Shown here piece by piece: positions 54,105 to 62,804 of a stretch of DNA of 64,000 nucleotides. The stretch comes from Micromonospora inyonensis (GTDB lineage Bacteria > Actinomycetota > Actinomycetes > Mycobacteriales > Micromonosporaceae). A program made the translations under genes and the position numbers. Within the stretch, counting starts at the first letter, position 1; each line of letters opens with the position of its first letter. The stretch lies in assembly GCF_900091415.1 (NCBI RefSeq), contig NZ_FMHU01000001.1, positions 1,240,001 to 1,304,000 on the forward strand, read 5' to 3'. Under the pieces are notes generated by a model. The model worked only from the letters and a program-made list of their open reading frames with translations. It was not told the DNA's origin and searched no databases.

Positions 54105-54565
54105 CCGACCAGCAACACGTCGACCGGCAGTGGCTGCAAGCCGCGATCGACCTGTCACACCTCTGCCCAGCCGTGGAAACCGCGTACGCCGTCGGCGCCA
54201 TCATCGTCGACCGTCATGGACACGAGGTCAGCCGAGGCTTCTCCCGGGAGACCGACTCCCACGTCCACGCCGAGGAATCCGCCCTCGCCAAACTCGCCGA
54301 CACCAGCTTCGACCTGTCCGGCTCGACGATCTACACATCACTGGAACCGTGCAGCGTCCGGAAGTCCCGTCCACGCCCCTGCGCGGAGCTGATCATCGCC
54401 GCCGGGATCACCCGAGTCGTCCTCGCCCTCCGCGAGCCACCCCTCTTCGTCACCTGCCACGGCGTTGAACTCCTACAAACGGCGGGCGCAGAGGTCATCG
54501 AGATACCCGAACTCGCCGACCAGGTCAGAGCGATCAACGCACACCTCCCCGGCATCGGCGGGTAG
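54101..54565 (+). CDS. RibD N-terminal-type / dCMP-like deaminase
   Basis: 154 aa from ATG 54101, overlapping the reductase stop. It is a zinc-dependent deaminase of the cytidine/RibD superfamily: HAEESALAKL supplies the zinc His and catalytic Glu, and SLEPCSVRKSRPRPCAELI supplies the two zinc Cys. With the upstream RibD-type reductase it makes a split version of bifunctional RibD, though the order (reductase then deaminase) is the reverse of the fused enzyme. It may act on riboflavin-type or other nucleoside-derived intermediates. No other riboflavin gene is near. Confidence 0.85.
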   Translation: MTDQQHVDRQWLQAAIDLSHLCPAVETAYAVGAIIVDRHGHEVSRGFSRETDSHVHAEESALAKLADTSFDLSGSTIYTSLEPCSVRKSRPRPCAELIIAAGITRVVLALREPPLFVTCHGVELLQTAGAEVIEIPELADQVRAINAHLPGIGG

Positions 54566-55113
54566 CCGGAGCGCCGACGGACCCGGCACGCGATATTGCG
54601 CAGTCTGGATCGGCCGCAGAGACCGCAAGGACGGCGTGTAGCACGTCGACGTCACCGGCCAGCGCTCCGCGCTGGCCGAGTACCGCGACGCCGCCAGGCA
54701 GGTAGGGGATCACCCTCATCGCCGCCGACACAGCCGGCTCGCAGCTGCATGCCCTCGGAAAGGCAGGGTTCCGCCAGGCGAGCCGCCCGACACCGGGACG
54801 ACTACGCGCCGGCCCGCGGGTCCCTCGTTCTACTCGACTGTTCCAGCTCGGTACATCAGCCACCGGGGTCGGTCGCGTGGGGAGGCCTAGTTCGGCCAGG
54901 GCGGTGTCGAGCATGGTGTCCCAGTCGCTGTCGACGGCCACGCTGGGGACGGGTTCCTCAGGTTCGGTCAAGTCTCCGGCGGAGTCGTGGATCACGAGCA
55001 CAATGAAGTGGTCTCGCGATATCCGTGAAATCCGGCTGCGCCCCGGTACGTTCGCGCCAGTTTTCCGACGTCCGAGCAGCCGCCGAGCAGCATCTCCAAC
55101 ACCAGACATCGTG
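54566..55113. other. Stretch without a supportable gene
   Basis: The best candidate is a minus-strand frame at about 55060-54830 containing HFIVLVIHDSAGDLTEPEEP and DWDTMLDTALAELGLPT, protein-like, but without a clear start, family or ribosome binding site. It could be a small hypothetical gene or a decayed one. Confidence 0.3.
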
Positions 55114-55124
55114 TATCGCCGATA
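55114..55124. promoter_or_regulatory. Possible ArsR operator
   Basis: TATCG-C-CGATA is a perfect short inverted repeat 31 bp before the proposed start of the ArsR-family gene, where an autoregulatory site would be expected. Confidence 0.3.
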
Positions 55125-55154
55125 TGCGCATGGGTGGATTCTGCTGGTGGAAGG

Positions 55155-55532
55155 ATGGCATATGTGGGACCTGTATCGACTCGAACTACTATGCCGCAAA
55201 TATCGCCGCTCGCTGGCGAGCCGATCAAACGTGCCGATGCCGAGCGGCTCGCGGGGGTCCTGAAGGCCTTCGCGGACCCCGCCCGGCTGCGGCTGCTCAG
55301 CCTGATCCAGTCGGCCCCCGAGGGCGAGGCATCCGTCTCTGACCTGACTGCACCGCTCGGGCTCTCGCAGCCCACGGTCAGTCACCACCTGCGCATCCTC
55401 ACCGAGGCAGGCTTGCTGGAACGGGAGAAGCGCGGTGTCTGGGTGTACTACCGGCTGGTGCCCAGCGCAATCGCGACGATCGCAGATCTCCTGACCCCAC
55501 CACGCAAACGATCAGCACGGAGAACCCGCTGA
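55155..55532 (+). CDS. ArsR-family regulator lacking all cysteines
   Basis: About 125 aa winged-helix regulator. Core: ADAERLAGVLKAFADPARLR, LLSLIQ, DLTAPLGLSQPTVSHHLRIL (recognition helix) and LLEREKRGVWVYYRL (wing). In arsenite- and cadmium-sensing relatives the alpha-3 helix carries CVCDL; here the same place reads SVSDL, and no cysteine is found anywhere in the protein. It should bind DNA but cannot sense thiophilic metals in the classical way. Start uncertain: ATG 55155 is chosen, with GTG 55134 and ATG 55191 possible. No resistance gene follows; the next kilobase holds no intact transporter. Confidence 0.85.
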   Translation: MAYVGPVSTRTTMPQISPLAGEPIKRADAERLAGVLKAFADPARLRLLSLIQSAPEGEASVSDLTAPLGLSQPTVSHHLRILTEAGLLEREKRGVWVYYRLVPSAIATIADLLTPPRKRSARRTR

Positions 55533-56413
55533 CACGTGACAATCTCAGCCCTTGGCCTCGCAGCCTGATGCTGATCGGCCACCAGCGGATGCAGACCGAG
55601 GCGGCGGTTGCCTGGCCTCACTGTCGTCCTGGCCGCAGCAGCCCGCATCGCCTGGTGTTATGATCCTCGGTTCGATCACCGCCCCCGGGCTCCTGATCGC
55701 TTGGTCGCAGGTCCAGACCATCGGACAGCTGCACGCCGTCATGATCGGCATCTTCTACTTCGGCCAGGCTGTCGGGTCGTCCCCGAACCGGGTCTTCCTG
55801 CGGTTGACCACATCGTTCAGGCTCAGCCGGTGCCGTCCGGCACGCGCCGGCCGGGCCATCCCCTCGGGCGATCAGATGCTGTCATTGGTCTTGGCGCAAG
55901 CCAGGTCCGCGAGCTCCCTGGCGTCGGTCAGGTTCGCGCTGGACAGGTCCACGCTATGGACGAGGACGAACGGCGGTAATCATCGCGAACCACCCCCTCG
56001 GATCCGGCGATCCCCGGGCGGATGCGGCACGCTGACCTTGAGGTCCCCGCGTACACCTCCGCCTGTATCGCCGGATCGGGCGATACCGGTGACGCACGGT
56101 CGCAGGGCAGCGGGCCCGTCGAACGTGTCCGGCTGACCAAGGACGAGGTGGTCCAGGATCAGCCGATCGATGGGCATGTCGGTCACGAAGAGATCGAGAC
56201 AAACATCCCGCAGCCCAGCCGCCGACGGCGGTGACGGTCAGGAGCCCAACAGCGGTGGCTCCTGTCGCTACTGGGAGATCGGTGAGGGCGGGCGGGTCGG
56301 TGGACCACCCGCCCTCACCTACATCTCCCTCCGGCTTGCCCTGTTGCGCCACCCGATCGCTGTGCACCTGCAGGCCTGGCAGGACAGCGAGTTGCTGGCC
56401 GCTGGGCTGCTGG
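55533..56413. other. Stretch without a supportable gene
   Basis: A plus frame at about 55640-55800 (GVMILGSITAPGLLIAWSQV, then QLHAVMIGIFYFGQAVG) is hydrophobic and could be debris of a membrane transporter once next to the ArsR gene. It has no start and soon loses coding character. Minus-strand frames here show no family signature. Confidence 0.4.
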
Positions 56414-56881
56414 TCAGTGGCGCCGACGGCGTCGGTAGACGACGACCGCGAGGGTGACCGCAGTGCCGGCGGCGGCGAGAACCGGTAGCGGTTTCCCACG
56501 TACCGAGCCGCCGATCTTCGTTGCCGCCCCGCGGGCGGTGGTGACCAGGGCGGATTCCGCCTTGCCGGTGGTCTGCGCGCCGGCTTTCGCCGCGCCGCGT
56601 ACCGCAGTGGTGGCTTTTTGGGCTTTCTGCGTGACGGGCTTGATGCGTTGGGAGGCCTTCTGGCTCGCCGTGCGGGCCAGTTGGGTCGCTGTGGTCTTCG
56701 TCGACTGGCCGGCCTGGGTGAGGCGCTGCCGGAGTCCGCCGGCCGCGCTGGTGGCCTTGGTCCGCAAGCGGGTCTTGACGTCGGTCTTGGTGGCCAGGGC
56801 AGCGACGGTTTCGCCGAGCTCTGCGCGGGTCCGTTGAACGTTCTGTCGGGTCTTGTCCAGGTCACCGCTTCCCGCCGTCAT
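56414..56881 (-). CDS. DUF3618 membrane protein
   Basis: 155 aa. The N-terminus LDKTRQNVQRTRAELGETVA and LATKTDVKTRLR is the DUF3618 motif. A long Ala/Lys/Thr-rich, coiled region with repeated K-A-x-x-T patterns follows, then one C-terminal membrane segment (LPVLAAAGTAVTLAVVVY) and an RRRRRH tail. Its start overlaps the stop of the upstream holin-like gene by four bases, so they are co-translated. DUF3618 proteins commonly accompany holin-like membrane proteins in Actinobacteria; their role, probably at the envelope, is not established. Confidence 0.9.
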   Translation of the reverse strand: MTAGSGDLDKTRQNVQRTRAELGETVAALATKTDVKTRLRTKATSAAGGLRQRLTQAGQSTKTTATQLARTASQKASQRIKPVTQKAQKATTAVRGAAKAGAQTTGKAESALVTTARGAATKIGGSVRGKPLPVLAAAGTAVTLAVVVYRRRRRH

Positions 56882-57309
56882 GGCTGCCTCCGAGTCGCCG
56901 CGCCGCGTATCGCCTCGGCGTCCGCGCGTACGCTGTCCCGGGTCGCTGTCGGTGTGGCCGGCATGGCCTTGCTGACCTGCTTCTTGCCGCGTTGCCCCGC
57001 GATCGCGGCGGCGATGGCCAGAACTACGGTGACGATCAGGGCAGCCAGCGCGTCGGGCATGACCGCTCCCAACGCCAACACGAGCGTGGCGACGGCAGTA
57101 CCGCCGGCGTAGAGACCGAGTGCGGCGCTTCCGCCGAGCAGCCCCGCGCCGACGCCCGCTCGTTTGCCCTTCGCGGTCATCTCCGCCCGCGCCATCGTCA
57201 ACTCGTCGCGCACCAGCCGGGTGATCTGCTCCGTGGCGCGCTGCACCAACTCGGCGACCGGCGTGTCAGTAGAAGCGGCGCCGGGACCGCCGCCGGAACG
57301 TTCGGCCAT
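56878..57309 (-). CDS. Phage-holin-family (DUF1469-like) membrane protein
   Basis: 143 aa from ATG 57309 (GGGGG upstream). N-terminus VAELVQRATEQITRLVRDEL and MARAEMTAKGKRAG, then two hydrophobic segments (GLLGGSAALGLYAGGTAVAT and ALAALIVTVVLAIAAAIAG) and a charged tail. This is the chromosomal actinobacterial holin-X-like family, not evidence of a prophage: no other phage gene adjoins. It is the middle gene of a three-gene envelope cassette with DUF3618 and a small membrane protein. Confidence 0.9.
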   Translation of the reverse strand: MAERSGGGPGAASTDTPVAELVQRATEQITRLVRDELTMARAEMTAKGKRAGVGAGLLGGSAALGLYAGGTAVATLVLALGAVMPDALAALIVTVVLAIAAAIAGQRGKKQVSKAMPATPTATRDSVRADAEAIRGAATRRQP

Positions 57310-57394
57310 CAATACCCCCATCTCTTTTCACGCCGGATGCCTGAAGCGCTCACGATGGCTGACCGGCCAGTGGCGCTGCCCGGAACCGGCGGTG

Positions 57395-57649
57395 TCAGCC
57401 GTTGTTGGTCGCGGGTATGCCGACTGCTCCCTGCGGAGGGGCGTCGATTCGTCCCCCGAGGGGCGGGACCGTGGTCTCGCCCAGCGGCCCGGCGACGTCC
57501 CCCATGAGGGGACCGTGGACATCTTCCGACCGGATGCCGCCGACGCGGCGACGGCGCAGGGTCAGCGTGCTCGCTACGCCGCTCAGCGCCCCGGCCGCGA
57601 AAGCAAGAATGAGCGCTTGCCGGACGGCAGAGTTTCTCCTACGTGCCAT
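57395..57649 (-). CDS. Small hypothetical membrane protein
   Basis: 84 aa from ATG 57649, preceded by GGGAG. One N-terminal membrane segment (AVRQALILAFAAGALSGVAS) is followed by a basic LTLRRRR stop-transfer and a hydrophilic Pro/Gly-rich tail. No family recognised. Same strand as and 85 bp before the holin-like gene, so probably co-transcribed. Confidence 0.65.
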   Translation of the reverse strand: MARRRNSAVRQALILAFAAGALSGVASTLTLRRRRVGGIRSEDVHGPLMGDVAGPLGETTVPPLGGRIDAPPQGAVGIPATNNG

Positions 57650-57937
57650 CACTGCTCCCTGAATCCAACGAACCTGCATGGTCCTGATTGTCGGACTCTG
57701 TCGCCGCTACCAGGTGCCTAATCGGCGGACTCGCATAAAACGCGAGCGCCATCTGCCTCTCGGCCGCCGGGCCAGCTGTCGTTTCTCCGTGAGCAGGGAC
57801 GGCGGCGGGTAAGACTGGCACCAGGAGCAGCGATCCGCTGGTTTGCCCCCTGCGGCACGACACAAGGACCGCCCCTGGCGACCGGCCGACGGCAGAACCG
57901 GCAGAGCCGGCCAGCGTGGAGTACAGGAGTAGCGAGG
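57650..57937. other. Divergent intergenic region
   Basis: Between the small membrane protein gene and the desaturase fragment; presumably holds both promoters. No clear hexamer pair or palindrome seen. Confidence 0.4.
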
Positions 57938-58336
57938 GTGAGCGATACGGATCTTGGCGCCCGCAGCGAGCGGGGCAGTGACTACGCAGACCTCTCACGC
58001 CTGGTCCGAGGCGCGGGTCTCCTCGACCGGCGGCCCGGCCGCTACGCGATGCGGATAACGGTGCTGCTGGGTTGCCTCGGGGTAGTGGGCGTGATGTTCG
58101 TCCGGCTCGGGCAGTCGTGGTGGCAGACCGCCACCGCCGCCACCGCCGCAGTGCTGTTCGCGCAGCTCGCGTTTCTCGGTCACGACGCCGGACATCGGCA
58201 GATCTTCCGCTCCCGGCTGGCGAACGACGTGGTCGGTCTGATCTGTGGCAACCTGCTGACCGGGATCAGTTACGGCTGGTGGGTGGACAAGCACAACCGC
58301 CACCACGCCCATCCGAACACCGAAGGCGGAGCTTGA
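57938..58336 (+). pseudogene. Fatty acid desaturase, truncated at an IS
   Basis: From GTG 57938 the product shows two membrane segments and the first two His boxes of membrane diiron desaturases, HDAGH and HNRHH (in VDKHNRHHAHPNTEG). It then stops at 58336 after GGA. Just after this the sequence still resembles DPD-type desaturase residues in a shifted frame, and 20 bp later an IS5-family element begins. About 250 C-terminal residues with the third His box are missing, so the enzyme is inactive. Confidence 0.88.
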
Positions 58337-58357
58337 CCCCTGATCCTGGACATGGGT

Positions 58358-59332
58358 TTAGAGGTCGCGCGGAATGGTGGGTTGATCGGCGCGCCTGAAC
58401 GGATGCAGGCACAGAACTGGTGATCATGAAGTTGCTGACGCTCCGTGATCACGGGAGGTTCTGTGCCTGCCATCCCAGCATGGCTGATCGAGCCGTTGTG
58501 GGTCCAGTTCGCCGCGCTGCTCCCCGATCGGCCGACCTACCAACCGACACATCCGCTGGGCTGTCACCGCAAGCGGATCGATGACCGCATCGTGTTCGAC
58601 AAGCTGGTCCAGGTGTTGCGGTTCGGCTGCGCCTACGAGGCGATCGCCGATGCCACCTGTTCGGCCACCACGATCCGCGGCCGCCGTGACGAGTGGATAG
58701 AGCTTGGGGTGTTCGCCCAGCTCAAACAGATCGCCCTGGACGCCTACGACCGGCTCGTCGGCCTGGTCCTCGACGACATCGCCGTGGACGGCTGCATCAC
58801 CAAGGCTCCCGGCGGCGGCGAGGCCGCCGGACGCTCACCGGTCGACCGGGGCAAGCAGGGCATGAAACGCTCGTTGATGGTCGACGGCTACGGCATCCCC
58901 CTCGGCCGGGTCCTGGCCGGCGCGAACCGACACGACTCACCCCTGCTCGGCCCCACCCTCGACCACCTCGACGACCTCGGCCCACTACCCCAGGCCATCA
59001 CGGTGCACCTCGACGCCGGATACGACTCCCAGGTCACCCGCGCCCTGCTGGCCGAGCGCGGCCTGACCGGTGAGATCGCCCACAAGGGCGACAAGGCGCC
59101 CATCCAGGCGAGCCAACGGTGGCACGTCGAACGGACGAACAGCTGGCACAACGCGTTCAACCGGCTGCAACGCTGCTACGAACGAACAGAGAAGGTCATC
59201 GACGCCTTCTTCGACCTCGCCGACGCGATCATCACCGTCCGCAGCCTCATCCGGCGTGCATGGACCCTCTACCGGTGGAACAACCGACCCGCCCGCCGCC
59301 GATGATCAACAACCATTCCGCGCGACCTCTAA
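58358..59332 (+). mobile_element. IS5-family insertion sequence (975 bp)
   Basis: Bounded by perfect 20-bp inverted repeats, TTAGAGGTCGCGCGGAATGG at 58358-58377 and its complement at 59313-59332. One transposase gene fills it. It ended the desaturase gene, although the flank beyond the right end does not continue that gene recognisably. Confidence 0.92.
58463..59305 (+). CDS. IS5-family transposase
   Basis: 280 aa from GTG 58463, chosen for GGGAGG upstream. IS5-type DUF4096/DDE_Tnp_1 layout: IEPLWVQFAALLPDRPTY, then VLDDIAVDGCITKAPGGGE (first Asp), GIPLGRVLAGANRHDSPLL, VHLDAGYDSQVTRALLAERG (second Asp), and WHVERTNSWHNAFNRLQRCY with the Glu. All three acidic residues are in place, so the element may be functional. 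Confidence 0.93.
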   Translation: MPAIPAWLIEPLWVQFAALLPDRPTYQPTHPLGCHRKRIDDRIVFDKLVQVLRFGCAYEAIADATCSATTIRGRRDEWIELGVFAQLKQIALDAYDRLVGLVLDDIAVDGCITKAPGGGEAAGRSPVDRGKQGMKRSLMVDGYGIPLGRVLAGANRHDSPLLGPTLDHLDDLGPLPQAITVHLDAGYDSQVTRALLAERGLTGEIAHKGDKAPIQASQRWHVERTNSWHNAFNRLQRCYERTEKVIDAFFDLADAIITVRSLIRRAWTLYRWNNRPARRR

Positions 59333-59348
59333 GGAGTATCAATTGGCA

Positions 59349-59376
59349 AGCTCTCCGTCCGGTCGGGGAGCTTTTT
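59349..59376 (+). terminator. Probable terminator
   Basis: An 8-bp stem AGCTCTCC / GGGGAGCT with one mismatch and an 8-base loop is followed by TTTT. It lies just right of the IS5 element and may have been the terminator of the interrupted gene. Confidence 0.6.
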
Positions 59377-59775
59377 GTATGCCCTGGTCCGGGCGGTTCA
59401 CTCGATCAGGTGACGGGGTCGGACAGGCGGGAAGTCGCCGTAGTGCTGGAACAGTTGCGGTAGTGCTGGTTCGGTACGGAACATTCGAGCACCACCGGAG
59501 CACCACGCGGGCATCCCGAGCCGCCGACGGGCAGGGCTAACCGGGATGCCGACGGTCACGACCAGCGGTACTCCAGGGGCAAACCTTGTCCGACGAATTG
59601 GTAGCGGCCGCGGGTACGACCTCACCGTCGACGACCGCCTGATCCTGCCCTGCGGACTGCGCCACACGGTCACTGACATCATCGAACGTGCCGGATCGAG
59701 CCTGGCCGTCGCCGACCAGCGCAGGATAGCGGCGCTGCCGGTGGAAGGCGTGTAGCGCGTTCGGCGCCGAGTTGA
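59377..59775 (+). other. Mostly gene-free; one doubtful small ORF
   Basis: A plus frame at 59546-59755 encodes 69 aa (RIGSGRGYDLTVDDRLILPC, then IIERAGSSLAVADQRRIAAL). It is protein-like but without a family or a good ribosome binding site. It could be the C-terminal end of a gene whose front was lost. Confidence 0.3.
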
Positions 59776-61149
59776 TCATTCGGAGACATGTCGACCCCAG
59801 CGGGCCTTCGCCTGATCGAGGAAGGACGGCTGTGGGGTCGGGTCGGTTCCGGTCACCACCGCATCGAAGCCTGGCAGGAAGCTCGTCTTGCGGCCGTGCT
59901 GCGCATACACCTCATCGACGACCTGCTGCCACTGGTCTGGCTGGTCTGCCTGCTGGTAGCAGCGCTTGGCGTGGTCGAAGTACCGCAGCGCGGCGTCGTA
60001 GTACTTGCTCTTGCCGGCCTCCAGGATACGCATGCCCGCGGCCCGCCAGATCCGGGCGGCCTCACCGGGGTGGCCCGGTTCCAGCGCGGTACCGGCCTGT
60101 TCTGCCGCGTGGTGGCCGACGCCCTCCCATGAGCTGTCGGAGGTGCGGGCGGCCAGTTGCCCGAGGCGTCCAGTCTCGTCGGTGTGCAGCAGCAGCTCGA
60201 TCACCGCGGGCAGGTAGCGGTCGCCGTCCAGCGCCTCGGTGATGGCTCGGTCGTGCCAGCCGGGGCGCTCAGCGTGCGGGACGAACGTCATCAGGTGGTC
60301 GTAGGAGTACCGGTCGGGGTGCTTGCGGTAGTCGGCCCAGGCCGTCTCCAGCGCCTGATCGCCGTGACCCAGGTCGGCCAGGAGCCGCGGCTTGAGCTCG
60401 GTGAGGCTGTGCGCGGCGAAGGACGGGTACGGCCGCTCGGCGTCGAGTTGCAGGCCACGCTCCACCCAGGCCAGCGCCTGGGCCGGGTCGCCCCGGGAGA
60501 CCAGCAGGTTCGCAACCGTGAGGCAATCGTCGGCGGTCAGGCCCGTGCGTTCGGCGAGTTCGACGTACGCGTCGAGGTCTCCTCCGGCGGCATACAGCGA
60601 CCGCAGCACCTCGGCCCACCGTGTCGTCTCGGCCCGTCGCCGGCGCGCGTCCCGGTCGGCTTGGTCCGACCCGACGGAGGCCGGAGTTGCCTGATCGGCG
60701 GCCTCGAACCGGCTGCGGATCTGGTCGATGAACGCCGCGAGGCCGGCCTCGTCGAAGACGGTGGCGATCTGGTGTTCCAGCCGGTGGCAGAAGCCGTACT
60801 GGTCGTCGTCCATCCAGGCCAGCAGCCGGGCCGTAGTCTGCTGCGGGGACGCCTGCGCGGCCTGGCGGGCGGTGATCCAGCCGCTGATCAGGCTCTGGGC
60901 GAACATGCCGAAGCTGCCGCTGGAGTCGTCGACCTCCTCGGCCTTCTCATAGCACCCGGCCAGGAACGTCTCGTACAGGGTGGCAGCCCGTTCGGCATCG
61001 TCGGCGACGAGCTGGCCGACGGTCGCCGTGACCTGTTCGAGGCCGTCGACGAACCGGAAGCAGCCGCGGTCGGACACGAACCGGCCCGGGTCGAGGGCGT
61101 GTTCGATCTCGGCTTCCACGGGATCCGGGTGGTTGCTCTTGGTGCTCAC
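59776..61149 (-). CDS. Unrecognised helical-repeat protein
   Basis: 457 aa from GTG 61149, overlapping the upstream stop (GTGA). Largely alpha-helical and TPR-like: repeated patterns such as LTVANLLVSRGDPAQALAWV, QALETAWADYRKHPDRYSYD, AAYL-type helices and AALRYFDHAKRCYQQADQPD. It resembles the helical portion of actinobacterial DUF6880/SWIM-zinc-finger-associated proteins, but no zinc site is visible. Cytoplasmic; no signal peptide. Last of a three-gene operon with overlapping start and stop codons. Function unknown. Confidence 0.75.
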   Translation of the reverse strand: MSTKSNHPDPVEAEIEHALDPGRFVSDRGCFRFVDGLEQVTATVGQLVADDAERAATLYETFLAGCYEKAEEVDDSSGSFGMFAQSLISGWITARQAAQASPQQTTARLLAWMDDDQYGFCHRLEHQIATVFDEAGLAAFIDQIRSRFEAADQATPASVGSDQADRDARRRRAETTRWAEVLRSLYAAGGDLDAYVELAERTGLTADDCLTVANLLVSRGDPAQALAWVERGLQLDAERPYPSFAAHSLTELKPRLLADLGHGDQALETAWADYRKHPDRYSYDHLMTFVPHAERPGWHDRAITEALDGDRYLPAVIELLLHTDETGRLGQLAARTSDSSWEGVGHHAAEQAGTALEPGHPGEAARIWRAAGMRILEAGKSKYYDAALRYFDHAKRCYQQADQPDQWQQVVDEVYAQHGRKTSFLPGFDAVVTGTDPTPQPSFLDQAKARWGRHVSE

Positions 61150-61520
61150 CGGGACCTCCGGCGGGAACGGGTGCTGGTCGGCTCGGGTTCGGCGCGGGCC
61201 GCGTGGAAGCCCGAGTCGTCGCCGAGGTGGAAGAAGATCCACCCATCGAGCGTGCCGTCGTCGGCGAGGCTTGCCCAGCCACGACCGGTGACCTGGTCGC
61301 CCTCGTCGCTGCCCTCCCAGGTGAACTCGACGCAGGGCCGCCCGTCGCGGGTCGTCTCGCGGCAGTCCATCCACCCATCGACGACGATGAACCCGAACCG
61401 CCCGGTCCGGTCGCGGTCGAACTCGATGAACGCGGGCGCCACCAGGTCGATGGCGTCGGTGTCCCACAACTCCATCGATACGATCCGCCACCGGCCGGTG
61501 AAGTCCGCCATGCTCGTCAT
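61146..61520 (-). CDS. Unrecognised small protein
   Basis: 124 aa from ATG 61520, overlapping the upstream gene by four bases. A beta-rich body (FTGRWRIVSMELWDTDAIDL, then GWMDCRETTRDGRPCVEFTW) and a basic tail. The pattern WRI.SMELWD...L..PAFIEF is common in small actinobacterial proteins of unknown role. Middle gene of the operon. Confidence 0.75.
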   Translation of the reverse strand: MTSMADFTGRWRIVSMELWDTDAIDLVAPAFIEFDRDRTGRFGFIVVDGWMDCRETTRDGRPCVEFTWEGSDEGDQVTGRGWASLADDGTLDGWIFFHLGDDSGFHAARAEPEPTSTRSRRRSR

Positions 61521-62728
61521 CCGAGTCCCTCCACGTCGCTGCGAGGTCGTAGGAATGCCCGTTGACGGTTGCTCAGCGGGGTGACGCCGGGTAGCGGAGT
61601 TCGGTCGAAGAAACCCGCCTTGTACCGCCGCAGCAGCGCCTCGCCGTCGCGCTGCCAGGTGAAGCGGGGCTTGCCCAACAGCCGGGCGAAGACCCGGCCG
61701 GCCCGGTCGGGATCCTGCTCGGCCAGCCTGCGTAGCGCGATCGGGGGAAGGGTCTGGCTCTTGAGGTACCCGCTGACCGCCTCCCGGTAGCGGCGACCGG
61801 TGATCAGGGCTGGGTCGGCGAACACCTCCTGTATGAGCCGGTACTCCGGCAGGAACCACAGCCCGTCGACCTCGTCGAACATGACGCCGACGGTCTCGGC
61901 CTGTTCAAGATCGGGTGATATCGACATCCGGGGTACCGAGGGTGGCTGCTCTTCGTCGGGGGCGTCCTGGGACGCCGGTCTGTGGAGAGCACTGATCCGG
62001 GTGGCGTGGTGGTTCCAGAACCCGGCCATCCGGTCGGCGAGTTCGTGCCCGGTGACGATGGCCAGGTCGGCACCGAAGAACTCGATGAAGTGCCCGCGGA
62101 GCCGGTGGTGAAGCTCCCAGCCGAGGGCGATCTTGTCCGGGTTGCGGAACACCGCGGCCGGGCAGGTGCTGGCCATCTCGGCCGCGGCCCGGCACATCTC
62201 GCGGCGAGCTTCGAGCGGTGCGGCGTTGAGCGCCCCGGACAGCAGCCAGTCCTCGCCGAGCGGCACCAATCTGGCCCACAGGATCGTTTCGGGGGTGAGC
62301 TGTTCGAGTAACTGCGGACCCGCGTTGGAGCGAACCCGGTAGGTGAGTTCGTCGGCCAGGTTGACCATGACGGCGGCGTCGCCGTCATGACGTTCGACCT
62401 CGAAGATGCCCTCCACGACCGTCACCCAGCAGCGAAGCATGGCGCGTTGGGCCTCCGGCAGGTCGGGCCGGGACGCGACGAACTGTTCCACGACCGTACG
62501 GCCGTCGCTGGAACGGTGTTCCAGCACGAAGCGGTCCAGAAAGTTGATGTAGTCGACCTGGTTGCCGGGCTTGGCTGTGCCGAACCGGTTGGCGTAGGCC
62601 GAACGGAACTCGCCGGTGAAGCGTTGGCTCTGCCCGAAGGCGACGAGTGCCGCCTTCAACGGCGCGCTGCGGTGGAGCAGATCGTCGTCGGCGGCGGTGA
62701 CGGAGGAGCCCGGGATGCCCTGGTTCAC
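61517..62728 (-). CDS. Unrecognised protein, first gene of operon
   Basis: 403 aa from GTG 62728; a weak AGG precedes it. Helical N-terminal half (FLDRFVLEHRSSDGRTVVEQ) followed by WELHHRLRGHFIEFFGADLA and a C-terminal part ending LLRRYKAGFFDRTPLPGVTP. No catalytic motif or family recognised. Its last codons overlap the next gene (ATGA). Confidence 0.75.
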   Translation of the reverse strand: MNQGIPGSSVTAADDDLLHRSAPLKAALVAFGQSQRFTGEFRSAYANRFGTAKPGNQVDYINFLDRFVLEHRSSDGRTVVEQFVASRPDLPEAQRAMLRCWVTVVEGIFEVERHDGDAAVMVNLADELTYRVRSNAGPQLLEQLTPETILWARLVPLGEDWLLSGALNAAPLEARREMCRAAAEMASTCPAAVFRNPDKIALGWELHHRLRGHFIEFFGADLAIVTGHELADRMAGFWNHHATRISALHRPASQDAPDEEQPPSVPRMSISPDLEQAETVGVMFDEVDGLWFLPEYRLIQEVFADPALITGRRYREAVSGYLKSQTLPPIALRRLAEQDPDRAGRVFARLLGKPRFTWQRDGEALLRRYKAGFFDRTPLPGVTPLSNRQRAFLRPRSDVEGLG

Positions 62729-62804
62729 CTGGCGATTCTGTCAGAGCGCTCGATGTGTCCTCGTGGCCGGTGGGCCGGCTGCCGGTCGCGGCGCGCCGCA
62801 TGGC

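Noticed and set aside
56878..57309. Holin-like gene as sign of a prophage
   Set aside because: This holin family is a common chromosomal partner of DUF3618 in Actinobacteria; no lysin, capsid or terminase gene is near.
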